Assembly: GCA_019454045.1 (NCBI GenBank)
Contig: SKCR01021128.1
Coordinates: 1-64,000, forward strand
Length of the DNA stretch: 64,000 nt
Direction: 5' to 3'
From: Zanthoxylum bungeanum
Taxonomy: Eukaryota > Streptophyta > Magnoliopsida > Sapindales > Rutaceae
Shown here: in pieces, positions 25,039-39,800 of the stretch
How positions within the stretch are numbered: position 1 is the stretch's first letter
Layout: each line of letters opens with the position of its first letter
The notes under the pieces: generated by a model
Seen by the model: only the letters and a program-made list of their open reading frames with translations
Databases searched by the model: none
Told to the model about the DNA's origin: nothing
Program-made: the position numbers and the translations under genes

Positions 25039-28000
25039 ATCTCCCACTTGGCACATAGCCAGTCACTCAAGTGTCCCACACCCGAACTATGTACGGTTCG
25101 CTCAAATTGCTGAGGAAAGGTTTTCGTCAGCGGATTTGCTTAATTATCGTCTGACGCGATTTACACGATCATCACATCGCCACGATGTATGATCCGAACG
25201 AATCAGATGATATAGAAGTATATATCTGGATCGTCGATGAGACCTTTAATTCCTTAGCTCGTGCTGACGCCTAGCTCAGCTGCTAAAAGAACTATATCTA
25301 ATCTAATTAGATTTTTTTTTTTATCCAAATGGCTTCTATTGCTGCCTCAGCTGCAGCAATGATCCGCATTTGTTGTTTATTCGGCAGCAGTTATCTTGCT
25401 CGGAATATTTCCAGCTCACTGTCCCGTTATTCAAACTTTATAGTACCGCAGTATTTAATTGTTTGGAAACTTTAGCAGTGATCCCAGTCACTTCAAGTTC
25501 TCCTTCTCCATAGTTAAAGATAGCATCTTTAGTTCTCAGAGATACTAACAGATGTTCTTAACTTCAATCCAGTGACTATCACTCGGATTGACCCGATTGT
25601 GACTCCATATGCTCGAAGCGTATGAGACACCAATACAAGTACATTTTAAATGTACAATTTCCCAGAGAGTGTTAACAACTCCAAATCTATCCCAGTAGAT
25701 CTTTATTCCTTGAATAAAGGTTGTTACTCCCCAGAATTCTACGGAGAATTTCTATTGAAAGAATATCCATGAAAGCCAAGCTTTCACCAATTGTTTTATG
25801 GGAATTTCTTGTCAGTGCCCTCTCCCACTAACCTCCTTATATACACAAGAATTATTTCGTTTTGAGTTAAATCATAAATCATTATGATTATTTCAAAACG
25901 ACAGTTCCAAGAACCTTATGCTTGCTTCAATCCAAACATGGATCGAATAACCCACAAACCTTGTTTGTCGGTTATTCAAAATCGTCAGGATGTTGTAAAC
26001 ATCCTCCAAAAGGTTTCCTTTTCAAGAAAGCGATTTTGATCTATAACTGACATATTTCATAAATGAAATATACAGTTATCAACAAGCATCTTCAAAATGG
26101 ACTTACCATGGCAACAGGTAAAAGGTTGAACCGTTATTAACACAATGTTGATAACGATACCTTTCCGTCAAAAGCCTAGCTTTGTACGTTGGTATGTTGC
26201 CATCCATGTATGTCTTCCTTGAAGACGTATAATGTACCAATAGGCACAATGCTTTGTGGTACAACAACTAGTATCCATAATAGTCGTTATACATGGAATC
26301 CATTTCGGACTCATGGCACTTTGCCATAACAGGGAGTCGATACCTCGTATCACTTCCTCAAAACGTAGTCGGTGGATATACCTCATAAGATTGACATCTT
26401 AATGAGGTTAGATCAGAAACCCATACCCTAGGTTGTTTTCTGACTCTATCCGATCTACCCGATTTCTTGTGTATTTGAAGATTAATGGTACAGATTCATC
26501 ATAGATGAATTGTTTGTGTTCCATTAAGGACTTCGTGCTATGAATAGTATTACTCCGATTTTCATTGAGTATCACTATCCTCCCACTGACCACTGCATAT
26601 CGGTATTCCTCTCAGGAAAACCGCATGGTGAGCAACAATCACATTGTTCTCATGTGGGATTTATAAGTACTATACTTATGGATTCCCTTAGGATAACCTA
26701 TATTGACACTAATCCAATTTGGGTTCTTAGTTTGGTATCAACCAAACGTTATGCCTGGCATACCCAAATTATCAGGAATGAGAAACCCCGTTTCTTTCCT
26801 GTTCATATCCTATATGATATCTGTCAAACAGATTTATATGGAACCTTATTCCAAATAAGTTTTGCACTGTTAATACATATCCTGTTGAAGGAAATAGTAG
26901 CTCAGAGCGACTCGTGATAAACCTTATCATGTCCAACAAAATTCGGTTTTTGGTTCGGACACACCGTCTAACTGACGTGTCTCGGGAGGAGTCCTCATCT
27001 GAAAGAATACCGTACTCTTTCATGTACGTATGAAACTTACTGCTTAAGTATTTTCCATTACGGTTTTACCGTGGCGGCATAATACTACAGCCGATCTGTT
27101 TGTATACTTCGTGTCGAAACTCAAAGTTTCGTATTTGTGTTCTTCAAAAGAAACACATAACCATAACGTGATGCCACATCCGTTAAGGTCACGAAATATT
27201 CATGTTCACATCTAGCCTAGCTAGATATGGGCCCACTTACTTCACCATGAATAGGGCTAACAGATCGGTGGCCCTTTTACTATTACCAAGTAAATAGTAT
27301 TTTAGGTTTTTAACCTAATAAACTAGATTCGTAGACCTTATTTGAATAGTCAAATCAGTCCTAGTATCCACTCTTCAAAAGTGTGGATATACGAGTCTTG
27401 TTTATTGTGTCATAGACAACAATGCCACAAATAAGTCTCTATTGATCAAATCAATTTGAGCTATTTATTTGTCATTTATATGTTTGAGATTTTATTTATA
27501 TTCAAAATATAAATTATGTTATTTACATCTAATGTATTTATCTCAGTATCATCTTTATATAATGAAACACTTTAGTGTTCTAGAATATAAAGGTTTTATC
27601 CGCATCGGATTAAACACTGATATAGAGATAATGTCTCTAGTCAAACTAGTTACATTATAACATTTCCTAATTTAAGTACATACCCTAAGGGTAGTTCCTA
27701 AACTTAGGTATCTACGGTCGAAACAACGACTTTCGTCCCGTTTCCAATTCGCAGAGAAATCTCGGCTTGAAGCCAGTATCCAGCTCACAGCGGATTCTGA
27801 ACGTCAATACATATATGTATTATGTACCACACTAAGTATTTAAAATCCAATTTTAATACTAGTAGTAAACATAACTTTGACAAATATTTTTAAAGTTAGA
27901 GCCTCTCCCCATCTTTAATTCCTTCGTGTCTTCCATATCCAAATGGTAGTCACTTTGGGATATGTCAATTACCTTTTCAATATTTCACAAACCTTTGGCC

Positions 28001-30892
28001 AAGCCTTGGGTTTTAGAATATCGAAATGATGTGCACCTTGTGCTACATGCCCAATTGCAAACTTTGACTTTTCTCCACTAGAATGGTCAATTAATTCTCC
28101 AAGAATTATTAATGCAATTTAATATTTTTAAATCTAAAGATAGATTTATTGTAAGTATATTAATTAAGCACTAAAGTCATCATCACATAAATCTTCCAAA
28201 GACTTTATGCTCTACTATTTGCTTAATTATGGGCTTAGTCATAATATTATTTTATCAAATAAATTAACCTATTATTTGTTCCCAATATGAAAATTAAATC
28301 ATTTAAAGCATTTAATCCAATGATTATATATTTTCAACTTTTCAATTCTTTCTTGATTTTAATAGTCCAACTATTTAATCAATTTAATAAGGTACTATTT
28401 ATTATAATGATTACAATAATCCAATTATTTAATCAACTATAATTTTAATATTGATTACTATAATCTAATTATAAAATCAACTATCATTTTAATTCAATTA
28501 TATTGATTACTATAATCCAATTATAAAATCAACTATATATTGAATGAGTTTGTATATAGTCCAACTATATATATATTTAAAACAACATAAAATATTAGTC
28601 CAACTAATACTTTTGATTAATATGACGAGTAAAATATAGATGAGCGCGTTTAGCGAGTATTCGAATGAATGTTGCAAATTCAATACTTGCCTCCCACTAT
28701 TTTTCGTCGAGCCTCTAACCCTCTGTCGAGTACTCGGGAAACCGTGTTTCCTAGTGGGCTAGGATCCCGTTAAATATCACACAATCTTGACTTTGGCCAA
28801 CAAATTGTATGATAATTAACTAGGTAGATCTCGAAGATCAATTGGATCTTATCCAACTCATAGATCCAGTAGGTGGACATCTAAGTCCCAAACATATATT
28901 TTATATATGCCTATACATCGAATGTATACCCTAACCTTTTTCCTCTGAATCAACTAGGCCTTGGCTTTGGCACAACAAACCTAATGATCCCAGTCAAGCG
29001 CGGACCCATTGACATGGAAGCTCTCGTAATCAATGTCGTTGGACAAGAAGTGGTCTTGACTTTGGCCAACAAACCACAACTTGGACAAGACACCAATATG
29101 GAACAAAGCCTCGTGATTAAAACACATCTTCGAAGGACAAGGGCTTGACTTTGGCCAACAACCCCTGCCAATCTAGGATCTTGAGTAAGAATCACTCAAT
29201 GGAAGGAAAAAACGCATGATATTTGATGAGGGCTTTTTCGCGTGCAAATTGGCTACCAATTTAATTATCTTTGTTAAGGTCTCATCTTCATACACCCTTA
29301 AACATGCATTCTAAATACATAATAAAGCGAGTATGAAAAAAAATAATAATATGCGGATGGATACTTAACACATTGATCCTAGATCAAATCTCTCCCTTTC
29401 TCACTCAAGCTAGTACTAGTATTACTTCTACCCGTTACACTACACTTCTAAAGAAACCTCATTTACATAGAGGGGAATAGGTGAGAAGAGAATACAAAGA
29501 GAAAGAAGGTGATAAGGCTGGACATGCAGGTCCAATTTAATAAATCGAATTTATTACAACAATTTCTAAAATTGCCCACCCGACTAATATCCATCCGATA
29601 TTCATTATTCATTCAACACAACCACGTATTCACACACATAAGCATGCTATCAATCAATCTAATCAAATTAATTAATCTGATAATTAAGTGATCATCCAAT
29701 GTTCAAACAACGATTTGATTTTGTTCGAGTCAAACTCGTTTTTGCGAATAAGTACTTAAAGTACGAATTCATGAATTAAATTAAACTACATCATTAAATC
29801 TAATTTAACATGTATTTAATACTAATTCACTATTCAATTCCAAATTAAATATTACACTTTTATTTAATAAACCTTTTACGATTTAAATCCAAATCTAATC
29901 GTAACGCGTCTCAAAGACCGATTAACGTCCAACGTCAATTCAATTAAAGTCCAATGGGCTTTTGATTGATTTCTTAAGGCGTGGACTTTTGGTCAACTCG
30001 GGTCAAACCGATAACCAAAGTCCAATCCGGGATTTACCCCATAAGCCCATAAATCAATCTTGGCCCATTAGGCCCAATTGAACATTAAAGGTTCATTAAG
30101 TCGCATTTGGGCTTTATGGTCAAGGTTTTGGGCCCAATTGGATCCAATCCATTTGGCCTAAACCAAACTTGATAAATCAAGCCCAATTGGCCCAAATACA
30201 ACATTTAAATCCAATTTCAAAATTAGGCCCAAATAATTAAATTCAAAAAATCCAATTTTCCAATTTCCCAATTAATTACCAAAGTGTATTACATGATCAA
30301 TCAACTAAATCAACATTTCTAAAACACCATATTAGTCCAATTAATCATGCTTGATTCATTATCATATGTCCAACACACAAATTGAAAGATCAAACCCATC
30401 TACATGCTTAAAGGTCTCGGCCAAGGGAGTGATTTCATGTCCAATTCGGTTTCAATCCAATTAATCCGCATTCGACATTAAATACATATCCCGAATGATT
30501 TCCAATACATCCAATTATCAAAATCAAAATTTACCAAGACATTAGGGCATTAGTCACATTCGGCCAACTCAAAGATTTTTGGGTTTTTGTCCAATTCGAA
30601 ATCCAATCCAATCCGATTCAAATTAACATCAACCTAATCGATTCTAACTCATCAAATGAATTAAAAAACAAAAAATCCAAGATCCCAAAATGCATATACA
30701 TTCGGCCAAGGTGAATAAATTGGGGAAAATTATTCCAAATCAATTTTCGTCAAATTAGTCCAACCAATATGAATTTAAACATGTTATAAGCATACTCAAA
30801 CAAGCAATTTATTCAAATCATGCTCAACAAACATTTACCCAAATTTTAAGCCCTACATTTTTCATGCTTGCAACATTAGCTCTTGATGCCAT
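25039..30892 (-). pseudogene. A2 internal region with broken copia pol
   Basis: Same layout as A1. An RNase H remnant lies at 25321-25430 (minus strand TVSWKYSEQD, then AAAEAAIEA after a frame break), an RT remnant at about 25840-26060 (MFGLKQASGSWN), and an integrase remnant at about 27100-27240. The rest, 27.3-30.9 kb, has no frame I recognise. The frame break in RNase H lies at the same base context as in A1 (near 25357-25371), suggesting it was inherited. No autonomous function is possible. Confidence 0.8.
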
Positions 30893-32927
30893 TGTTGGTA
30901 TATTCTAAGGTCCCAAGATCAAACAAGACATGAAAACATGCGTGAATACACCAACGAAGATAGCGGAATACTTACATTGATCGGTTATGTCGATTTGAAG
31001 ACGAATCATGCCCAAAAACGCAATGCCTTTGTAAGCCCACTGCAGCAGTCCATGCTCACTGTCTTGGCAGTTTCGGGTCTCAAAACGAAGCTCCAAACTC
31101 CGTCGGATGAATCCCGCCTCATGGGTGAACCTCCCTACACCTTCGCAAGACTCGTAGTGTGCTAGCACTTGAATTTTCACCATGAAAATCCACTCTTTGC
31201 TTCCCTAAAGTCCACGCCAAAATTGGTTCCAAACCAGTAAATGTTTCAGTTTTGGGCGTGAGAAGAGGAGAAAAAAATGAGAGGGATGATCTTGTATTAA
31301 TATTATAATGATTTACCAAAAATCAATTTATATTTATGCCATTAAATTTATTAAATTGATAATAAATTTATGACACAAATCATGCAATGGTTTAGAGTGT
31401 CAAACACTCAAACTCCATGCAAGACCATTGAGTGTATTGTACACAACCTTCATGCAATGCATTAGAATTAAATAATGCATAATATGACATGTGTCATGTG
31501 GGCCCCACACGTTTCCACCAAATGAAAGTGGGCCCACGTTCACTCACGCGTTCGGGTTCGATATTTCCGAAATACCGAGCTCACGTCGCGACGTTAATTA
31601 AATCGAATTTAAATAAATAATTGCGCCTAGCGAAATTATTATTTACGTCGCTAATGAATTAATTCTAAATTAACTCGTTTGCCCGAATTAAAATCTAATT
31701 TTAATTCCGCGTCGAAATCTAATTTCGTTTAATATATCGAATATATTAATTTACCGATTAATTCCAAATTAATCGTTATCTCTCTCTAGACGATATTTTA
31801 TCTTAGATAAAATATCTCCGTAATTAATCCTAGATTAATTTTCTCTCTCTTATGTATAATCCCAGATTATTCAAGAGTGCGAGTTGTGCGTCATCGGTGG
31901 ATTATCGGGAAGCGACCCATGAGATCCCCGGATAATCTGGCAGTAATACGGTCGTCGGAGTATCCGAATCACGTACGTACCAAGTACTACGTTCTACCGA
32001 TTTACGAGACAAGGTCGACTCCTAGCAAAGCACCAAGTCTACCTAATTCTCCGGACATATCCATTAAAGAATATTTAAGATCTGTATCAAGCGTAGTATA
32101 CTAATGTATTGTGCATATCGGCCCAGTATCGGATAATCACGTGCTAGGGCTGGGGCTGGATAAGTGTCTGCCCCGTCCGAAACACATATCGGATGTCTGG
32201 TAACTAGTCTCTATAATCGGATATTCATGACCTGGTCATAATATCACGATTGGATGCGCATCTCTTAAGAGCACTAATACCGTATCCTGCGTGACATCAT
32301 CTCCACTATGACTGGAGTGATACTTCCGTCTTGACATCACATCCAATACACTACGATTCTCAATATACCCGGCATTGGCGTGCACAGAACCGGTCAGAGT
32401 CCTAGACGACCTCAACTAAAGTATATCGATTGTCGTAAGCATTAGCGATGTAAGTCTCAGGTTAAGACTATACACACCTACCTTGATTTCGGCCTCCCAT
32501 AGACACATATTCATAATACCAATGGGATTCCGAGGGGTCTATCCAGAGCGAAGCTGTTTCCCGTACCATCGGTGAAACACGACCTCCTATCGCACTTGCA
32601 TAAGTATCCAACACTTATATATATGAGAACTATGCCGTTGTGCCCTCACAACGCACACAAGTGCAATACTAGCCTATTCCGCATTATCGATGTCCAGTCT
32701 CGATAATACTACGGCTAGGGATATTTAATGATTAATCCTTCGTGGACTGATACTGTCTCATATCATCTCAATCCAGGAACTAATCATAGGGACCTCTCTT
32801 CATTTATATATCTATGGTGATCCAATCACAAATGACGAGAGTGCAATTTCCTTGTCACATAGTTAATTTGCTACAACAACACAATGATCTGTGCAAATAG
32901 TGACGCTATGGGTCATTTTGTCCAACA
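30893..32927 (-). repeat. A2 5' LTR
   Basis: 2035 bp, next to the PBS on its left in plus coordinates; would hold the promoter for minus-strand transcription. Confidence 0.93.
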
Positions 32928-33401
32928 ATCTCAGTGCTGATACTTAGGGTTTTTTTTAACCCAATACACTTCCAATCTTTCCCAAATAATTTCAATCACC
33001 CAAAATCTAATTTTTAACATTAAAATCAACTTCAACACATTTTAAAGAACAAAATCATATTTTTCAAAATATCAAATATTTTTTAAAAAATACAAATATA
33101 TTCAAAATACATATATGCATAAATTTTGAATTTAAAATACAAATCAAATAAGAATCCCACAAAGAAATAACCATTGAATAATTATTGGTCACTTAAATGT
33201 GGTCAAATGATTTTAATATGGTAACAATATTTCTAAACTATTTATTTAGAGTTTAAAACTCAAATTTTTATGTTTCATGTCTAACATACACAAAACTTAA
33301 CCCAATCACAATCAAATTGTGTTTCTATGCTTCTTAAGCATCTATACACAAATTGTTTGACCTTATTTCAACTTTAAGATATGTTATTATGCATCAAATA
33401 C
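32928..33401 (-). repeat. Copia-2 LTR, second piece
   Basis: Continues the LTR interrupted at 23004 and is colinear with 33770-34165 of the Copia-3 LTR. Ends at the TSD AATAC (33397-33401) of Copia-3. Confidence 0.78.
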
Positions 33402-36400
33402 ATAATACCCCTAGGGTCGGATAGGTGTCCCGCTCAGCGGAAGTGAGTCTAACCCAAGGATATCAGGTATAGGTGTATTTTAAAATATTTTAATGAAAAA
33501 TACATTCCGATACGAGTTCATAGGAAAAACGGGGACCAAATCGGAGTCCGAAAACTCGTGAACGGAGAAAATGAAGTTTTAGTGTTCGTCAGCCCTGGGA
33601 GTCGCAATGCGCTTGATGAGAGTCGAGACGCTCCAAAGTGCGAGAGCAACTCCGAGAATTGAATATCTCAGCATCATGACATTGAAGGATGGGAGTCACA
33701 ACGCTCCTAGCGACGCTGAAGGGTCAGAGTCGAGACGCTCACCTGGGTAGTGAGCAATTTCAACCTTTAAGTCAATCCTAAACACTTCTAATTTTGTCCT
33801 ATCATTTCAACACACCTTAAAACCAATTTTAACATCAAAAATCAACCACAACACATGTTATACAACTAACATATATGTATTCTAAATACTTATATGCATT
33901 TGTTTGAATCTAAACATAAATCCATTTTAGAATACCAATAAGAAATGTCTCATGAACAATTCTAGTTCACCCAAAGGTGGTCAAGTGATTCTAGAATGGT
34001 AGCCATAGCTCTAAGCTTTAATCTAGAGTTCCAAACTCTTATTAATTATTCCATGTCCAACATGAACATCTTTGACGTAATTAACAAGCATATTGTGTTT
34101 ATACTTCTAAAACATCCTAACACAATTTATTAAGCTATGTAATCATGCATCAAATACATAAAAAAAAAATAACTTCAGAGAAGTTCAAACTTACCTAGCA
34201 AGCTTGATGCAAAGATCCGATCTTCTTCTCTTTGTTGAAATGGTTGGAGAACTTCCCAGGTTTGCAAGCTTCACTCCAAGATCCAATCTTGATTCCAATG
34301 TTAGCAACCTTCACTTCAAGATCCAATCTTGATTTCTCATAGATGAAATGTTGTAGAGACCTCACAAACTTCTCTAAATACTTCTCTAACTTAGGCTAAT
34401 TTCTCTAATTCTTACTTGTATTTAGCTTTCTCAAGCTTAATCAAAACCTTCATAAAGCTTGCTAGTTATAGCAAAACTTAGGTAATTTTTAATTAATAAA
34501 AGTTCTAATCAACTTTTAGGTGGGCTTAATCTAATTTTTCCAAATATGTATAATTAGGTGTGACTAATCTCCATTGTCTATCACTTTGATTTAATCCAAT
34601 TAAATCAAGACAAGGATTAGGAAATGGATTAGTTCAATGTTTGCCACTTTGATTTAATCCAATTAAATCAAGCCAAAATAACCTATTATTACATACTTAC
34701 AATTACCATAATATCCTCAAATGGTAGAGATAATTATGATTTTACAATTAAGCCATTGTGTAATTATTGAATTAATCCAATTAATCCAATCAGGTCAAAG
34801 TAAATAATCAATGTTATCTAATAAAACTTGATTATCTTAATTGATAATTATAATATCGAATATTATATTTTATCAAAATTAATCAGCTACCCAAGTGCTC
34901 AACGAGTACACTTCATATTGGGACTATTGAAGTTCAGACACGTTCGTTATATAAGCCTAGCTAATATGTACGCAATTCGACCACCTCCGAATTCGCGAAG
35001 AACACGAACGACCTTTCTGAACTATACAAGTTGAGGTCATCACATATGTTTAACAATCCCTCCGTCGTAGGCTATCCAAGTTGTACTTTGGAAACAGAGA
35101 ATACACCGTCAAGTTTTCGATGCGCATATCTCGTGTCGACATCTCCACGATTCTTCATAACTAATGCGATCCACCCTAGATGATCAACTTTGGCCAAAGC
35201 TTTAAGAATCGTGACTTTACTCACATGGATACCTAAACCTCTTATGGTACATATTGTTGGGATTTTATTAGGAATTACAAGGTTAGCGCAGCGGAACGCG
35301 GAAAAACGATTTCTCCGATTTCAAAAATTTTTCTTGGAAAAATTAAATAAACTTATTTATTTAATTAACCAATACTTAAATTATGAAATATAACCTAAGA
35401 AATCATATTTCTCTTAATTACAAAATTACCCCAATCTTTTGCAAATTAATTATTTTAGTTTTAAATATGTCAATTATATATGTAATTAATTCCAAATTAA
35501 TCCCAAAATAATTTTTACAAGTTTGCTACAAAACCAGAAAACTTTTTCAGATTTGCGCCACTGCCCATAATTTTCCAGAATTTACAAAACAGCCCAGAAT
35601 TTTAATTAATTGTAATTTGGCCCAATTTGTTCAAAACACATCAAGATCAAATCCAATTAATCCCAAATTTTACATGCATCAAATATACATCAAATTAAAT
35701 CATATATATGAAAATCCCCAAAATTTGAGTGGGTTAAGAACCCTAATTTCACAAATCACTCAAATTAGGCAATTTACAATAAATTAATGAAATTCAATAC
35801 TTTAATCTTCGAATTACCACACCAATTAATTCTCACCATCATGAAATTAATCAAGAAAAATTCTAGGCTAATTATGAAGGGCTAATTAACTCTAGAATAG
35901 CAACTTTAATTTTCTAATTAATTTATTAAGCTTAATTACATTAATAAGCAAATAAATTAATTTTACATGCTTAAACACATCCAACAAGCATCCGAAAAAT
36001 TTAATTACAAACTAAAATAGTAGAGGAATTATCTCAACTCCACAATTGAAGCCAAGAATTATGAAACAATTTTTCATGAAGAAGAAAAAAGAAAATAACT
36101 TACAAAATCCAATTTTTGCCTTTGTTTTCCTTTTTCTTTCAAAATGCTCTCAATTCTCTCTTTGTAATTTTTGTTGATGTTGTCTAAGTGTTGGAAAAAT
36201 GAAACAAATCCAATTTTGTTCCCAATTCTCAAATGGCTGATTATTACATCAAAAAATAAAGAAACAATTACTTTAATTTTGTATCAATATAATTGGTACA
36301 CATTTTGGCTTTAATAAATTAACACTTTAACTTTAATAAAGTTGTCAAAATGTGTTCCAATTAAATCAAGCCATTTCTCAATTAATAAAGTTATCATCAT

Positions 36401-38293
36401 TACTTAAAGATATTTATTTTATAAATTAATTTAATTATTTAACAATTAATTAATTAATTAATTAATAAATTTAAGTATCTTAAAAATATGTATTATATTT
36501 ACAATAAATATCTCAAATACATATATTAATGATATAAGTCAAATATCACAAGTTGATATTTTATTAATGTGTGTTTAATAAAATCAAGTATTAAATAAAA
36601 CACACATTAATTTTGGAAATGACCGTTAGGTCCCGAATGCATGTATTTTTCGTCTAACCATTAAACGAGTTATAAATAATCAGTATTATTCATAACAATT
36701 GCCCCAGTGCTCTACGAGTAAATTTCATTAGTGAGACTCTCTAGATTCAGGCATATCCGTCACGAAATCAAATTACGTGTCCATAATTCACCCACCCGTA
36801 AATTATGACGAACACAGATAAACTCACTGAATCATACAGGTCGAGGTCATTACATACGTATAATCCATCCGTCAAAGGTATCCAGATTAATCCAGAGATA
36901 TAGATACAAACGTCAAATCTCTATAGATATAATCACGTCGACGTTTCTATTAGCAATCCCTCAAATAACACTTAGAACTAATTTCTACAGTGTACCACGG
37001 GCCCATGGATTTAACAGATTGCTAATTCCATATTGAATACCTATACTCCGTACACAGAGCTGACAGATCCTATCTTGATACACACAGGATATCCTGAGCA
37101 TCAGTCCACAACCAACGAACAGTCGGAGGTCTGATCTAAATAGATCGGTGACGTGACTGCCATCTAAGTGTGGAGGATAACTCAGATATCCACAGTGGTA
37201 TCTCAATTCAAAGAATCATTATGCTCACTAAACTCGAGAAGATTCTTATTGACGTTGGTGTACCATCCATTAAGAATCTTCGTTGAGTCATTCAATGTTT
37301 ATCCGCTATAAACACCTACACGTCTATACGAGTCTCCAAGACTCATAGTTCACTGAGAAACCATCGGAATCCAAGATTCCAATATACGACATGTACCAGT
37401 CTCTACAGGTTTACTTTACTGACCAAGTAGTGTAAACCATGACCGGGAACTGTCTAAGAATGACAACGTCATGATACAACTCAATGTCAGTTGCGACGCT
37501 TTTGCAACAATATCATTACTAATCATTCTAAGGTCGGTTACGTCTTTACCATATTAAAAAAGAAGTTATATAAAAGAAATTGTTCATTTTATTCATAATA
37601 AAACGTTACATTAGTATTTATATAGAAATACATAATAAAATTGGCGCTCGGAGCACCAACCCTAACACATATACGGGCCTACTGATCCTATCTTACTTCG
37701 CACTTGATTACTGAGTGCATCGATCCACACCCAACGAACATCTAGAGGCTAGACCATGAAAGGTTTCTGACATGGATGATCTCACACAATATCAATGTTA
37801 TCATATAGTCAAAGGATTACATATGTTACTCGACTCGAGGAGATTCCTATTGACGGTGGTGTGCATTTCCAACTATTAGGAATCATCTGTGAGTTATTCA
37901 GTATTCAGTCCAACCAATATCCACATGTCTATAAGTGTTTCCAAAACTAATGATACATTGAGTTAAATCATTAGAACTCCATTCCAATATACGACATGTG
38001 CTAGTCTTTTAGGTTATAGGAATTCGACCGTATTCCAAAACCAACGACTATGAATACATATACTTTAAGAATAATTTACAATTGTAATACTTATCCCAAT
38101 GTCGGACCACCTAGTGTCTAGTATTACTAGAAGACTATTCTAATGTCGATGTCATTCTTAGCATATCTATACATCAATCTAGTACGCATAATGACAATAC
38201 CATTAATAAGGTATGAAATGAAAATATAGTTATTTTATTAATAAATAATAAAATGTACAATTCGGGTTGACACTCCAAGCACTAACTCCAACA
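33402..38293 (-). repeat. Copia-3 3' LTR, with a nested solo LTR
   Basis: Begins inside the family LTR (ACCCCTAGGGTCGG) and lacks the TGTTAGGGCAG start seen at 48907; ends CTCCAACA. Contains repeated GAGTCGAGACGCTC-like strings at 33600-33750. Interrupted by 35255-37667. Confidence 0.88.
35255..37667 (-). mobile_element. Solo LTR of family D
   Basis: 2413 bp, TGTTGGG...CTAACA, with perfect TSD CATAT (35250-35254, 37668-37672) and no internal region. This is the usual product of recombination between the two LTRs of one element. Another partial copy lies inverted at 55724-56839. The orientation given is by analogy with that copy and is not proven. An (AATT)n run is at about 36440-36470. Confidence 0.9.
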
Positions 38294-38420
38294 AACTCCC
38301 ACTTGCTTAGTGCCAATCTGAATGGTACCGCAGTCCCATCTCCTCCATATGTTTATCGAATAACTTATAAGGTAAGACCTTTGTAAGCGGGTCTGTTATC
38401 TTGTCTAGTCCTTGAACTTT

Positions 38421-39800
38421 CTAGACCACTATATATTTCCGTTCAATTCTCTCTCTAATTATATGGTATTTCCTTTCCGCATGTTTAGACTTGGAATGCG
38501 CTCTCGGCTCATTAGTGTGTGCAATGACTTCGCTATTATCACAGTATAATGAGATCGAATCCGCAATACTAGGCATAACGCCAAGTTCTTTGAAAAAATT
38601 TCTAATCCAAACAACTTCTTTAGAAGTTTCTGAAGCCGTTATAAATTCCGCCTCAGTGGTGGAATAAGCTGTTGAGCCTTGCTTTGAACATCGCCAACTA
38701 ACCGCAACACCGTTAAGGGTAAATATGTATCCTGATGTATATTTTCTATCATCTGGATCTCTCTGGAAGTCAGAGTCTGTATAACCCTTAACTTGTAGCT
38801 CATTTTCTCCATATATTTGATATCGGCTGGTCACACTGACGCCGAAACTGATGTCAGGTCTAGTACATAGCATATCATATATTATGCTTCCAAATAAGAA
38901 GCATATGGCAAGTTAGAAATTCTAACTCTCTCCTCTTCAGTCTAAGGTGTCATTTTCTTTGAAAGATATATGTCGTATCAGAAAGGTACAATTGCTGTCT
39001 TGCAGTTAGTAAAACCTACCTTTCTAACATCTTATCTATATACGTCGATTGTGACACTATAAGCTTCCTAACTCTATCTCGGTAGAGCCTTATACCTAGT
39101 ATATAGGAAGCTTCACCCATATCTTTCATGAAGAAGTTCTTACAAAGGTAGACTTTCACACTTTGCATCAATCCTATATCATTTCCAATGATAAGGATGT
39201 CATCTATATACAAGACTAGGAAAAATTCATGCTCCCACTCACTTTCTTATAAACACATGGTTCTTCATCGTTCTTGATGAATCCAGATAATCTAATTATC
39301 TCATCAAAATGATGATTCCAGCTTCAGGATGTCTGTTTAAGTCCACAAATAGACTTTTGGAGCTTACAAACCAAGTTTGAAGTCTCACTGGATATGAATC
39401 CCTCAGGTTGTTCCATATAGATATCCTCTTCAAGGAATCCATTCAGGAAAGCGATTTTCACATCTATATGTCATATCTCATATAGATATCCTCTTCAACA
39501 ATGGCTAAGTGAATCCTAATAGATTTTAGCATGACTACTGAGGTAAAAGTTTCCTCATAGTCAATCCCAGGACGTTGAGTCCACCGTTCCATCGGGCCAT
39601 CGTTTCCTTTGGTAAAACCATTTACAACCTATAGGTTTAACTCCTTCAGGAAGTTCAATTAAGTCCCAGACTTGATTGTCATGCATAGAATCCATCTCGG
39701 ATTTCATAGCTTCATGCCATTTTCCTGAATCGATATCCAATATCGCTTCCTTATACGTAGTCAGATCTGTTTCCTCCAAGAGGAGAACATCAAGGTTCAC
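38421..39800 (-). pseudogene. Copia-3 reverse transcriptase and RNase H
   Basis: RT begins at 39561-39800 with WHEAMKSEMDSMHDNQVWDL and KPIGCKWFY. The catalytic YIDD stands at 39016-39213 (MYIDDILIIGNDIG, then LGIRLYRD and STYIDKML). RNase H at 38421-38873 has GYTDSDFQRDPDDRKYTSGY, VSWRCSKQGS, STTEAEFITASE and SKHAERKYH, with its carboxylates in place. Compared with Copia-2, about 26 residues between the SR.Q and IYGE motifs (near 38818) are missing in frame. Frameshifts and stops lie between the blocks (39214-39560). Not functional as it stands. Confidence 0.9.

Larger units (their letters stand above)
23005..32927 (-). mobile_element. A2: young copy of family A, complete with perfect TSD
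   Basis: LTRs are 23005-25038 (2034 bp) and 30893-32927 (2035 bp), with TGTTGG...CCAACA ends. The perfect TSD is ATCTC (23000-23004, 32928-32932). The PBS (30879-30891) has drifted to TGGCATCAAGAGC; the PPT AAGTGGGAGAT abuts the left LTR. By eye I count about twenty differences between the LTRs, near 1%, so insertion was recent. The internal 5.85 kb is colinear with A1 and equally broken. It lies within the Copia-2 LTR. Confidence 0.95.

Noticed and set aside
36430..36475. (AATT)n run as a replication origin or matrix site
   Set aside because: A simple microsatellite-like stretch in a solo LTR; nothing else supports a function.
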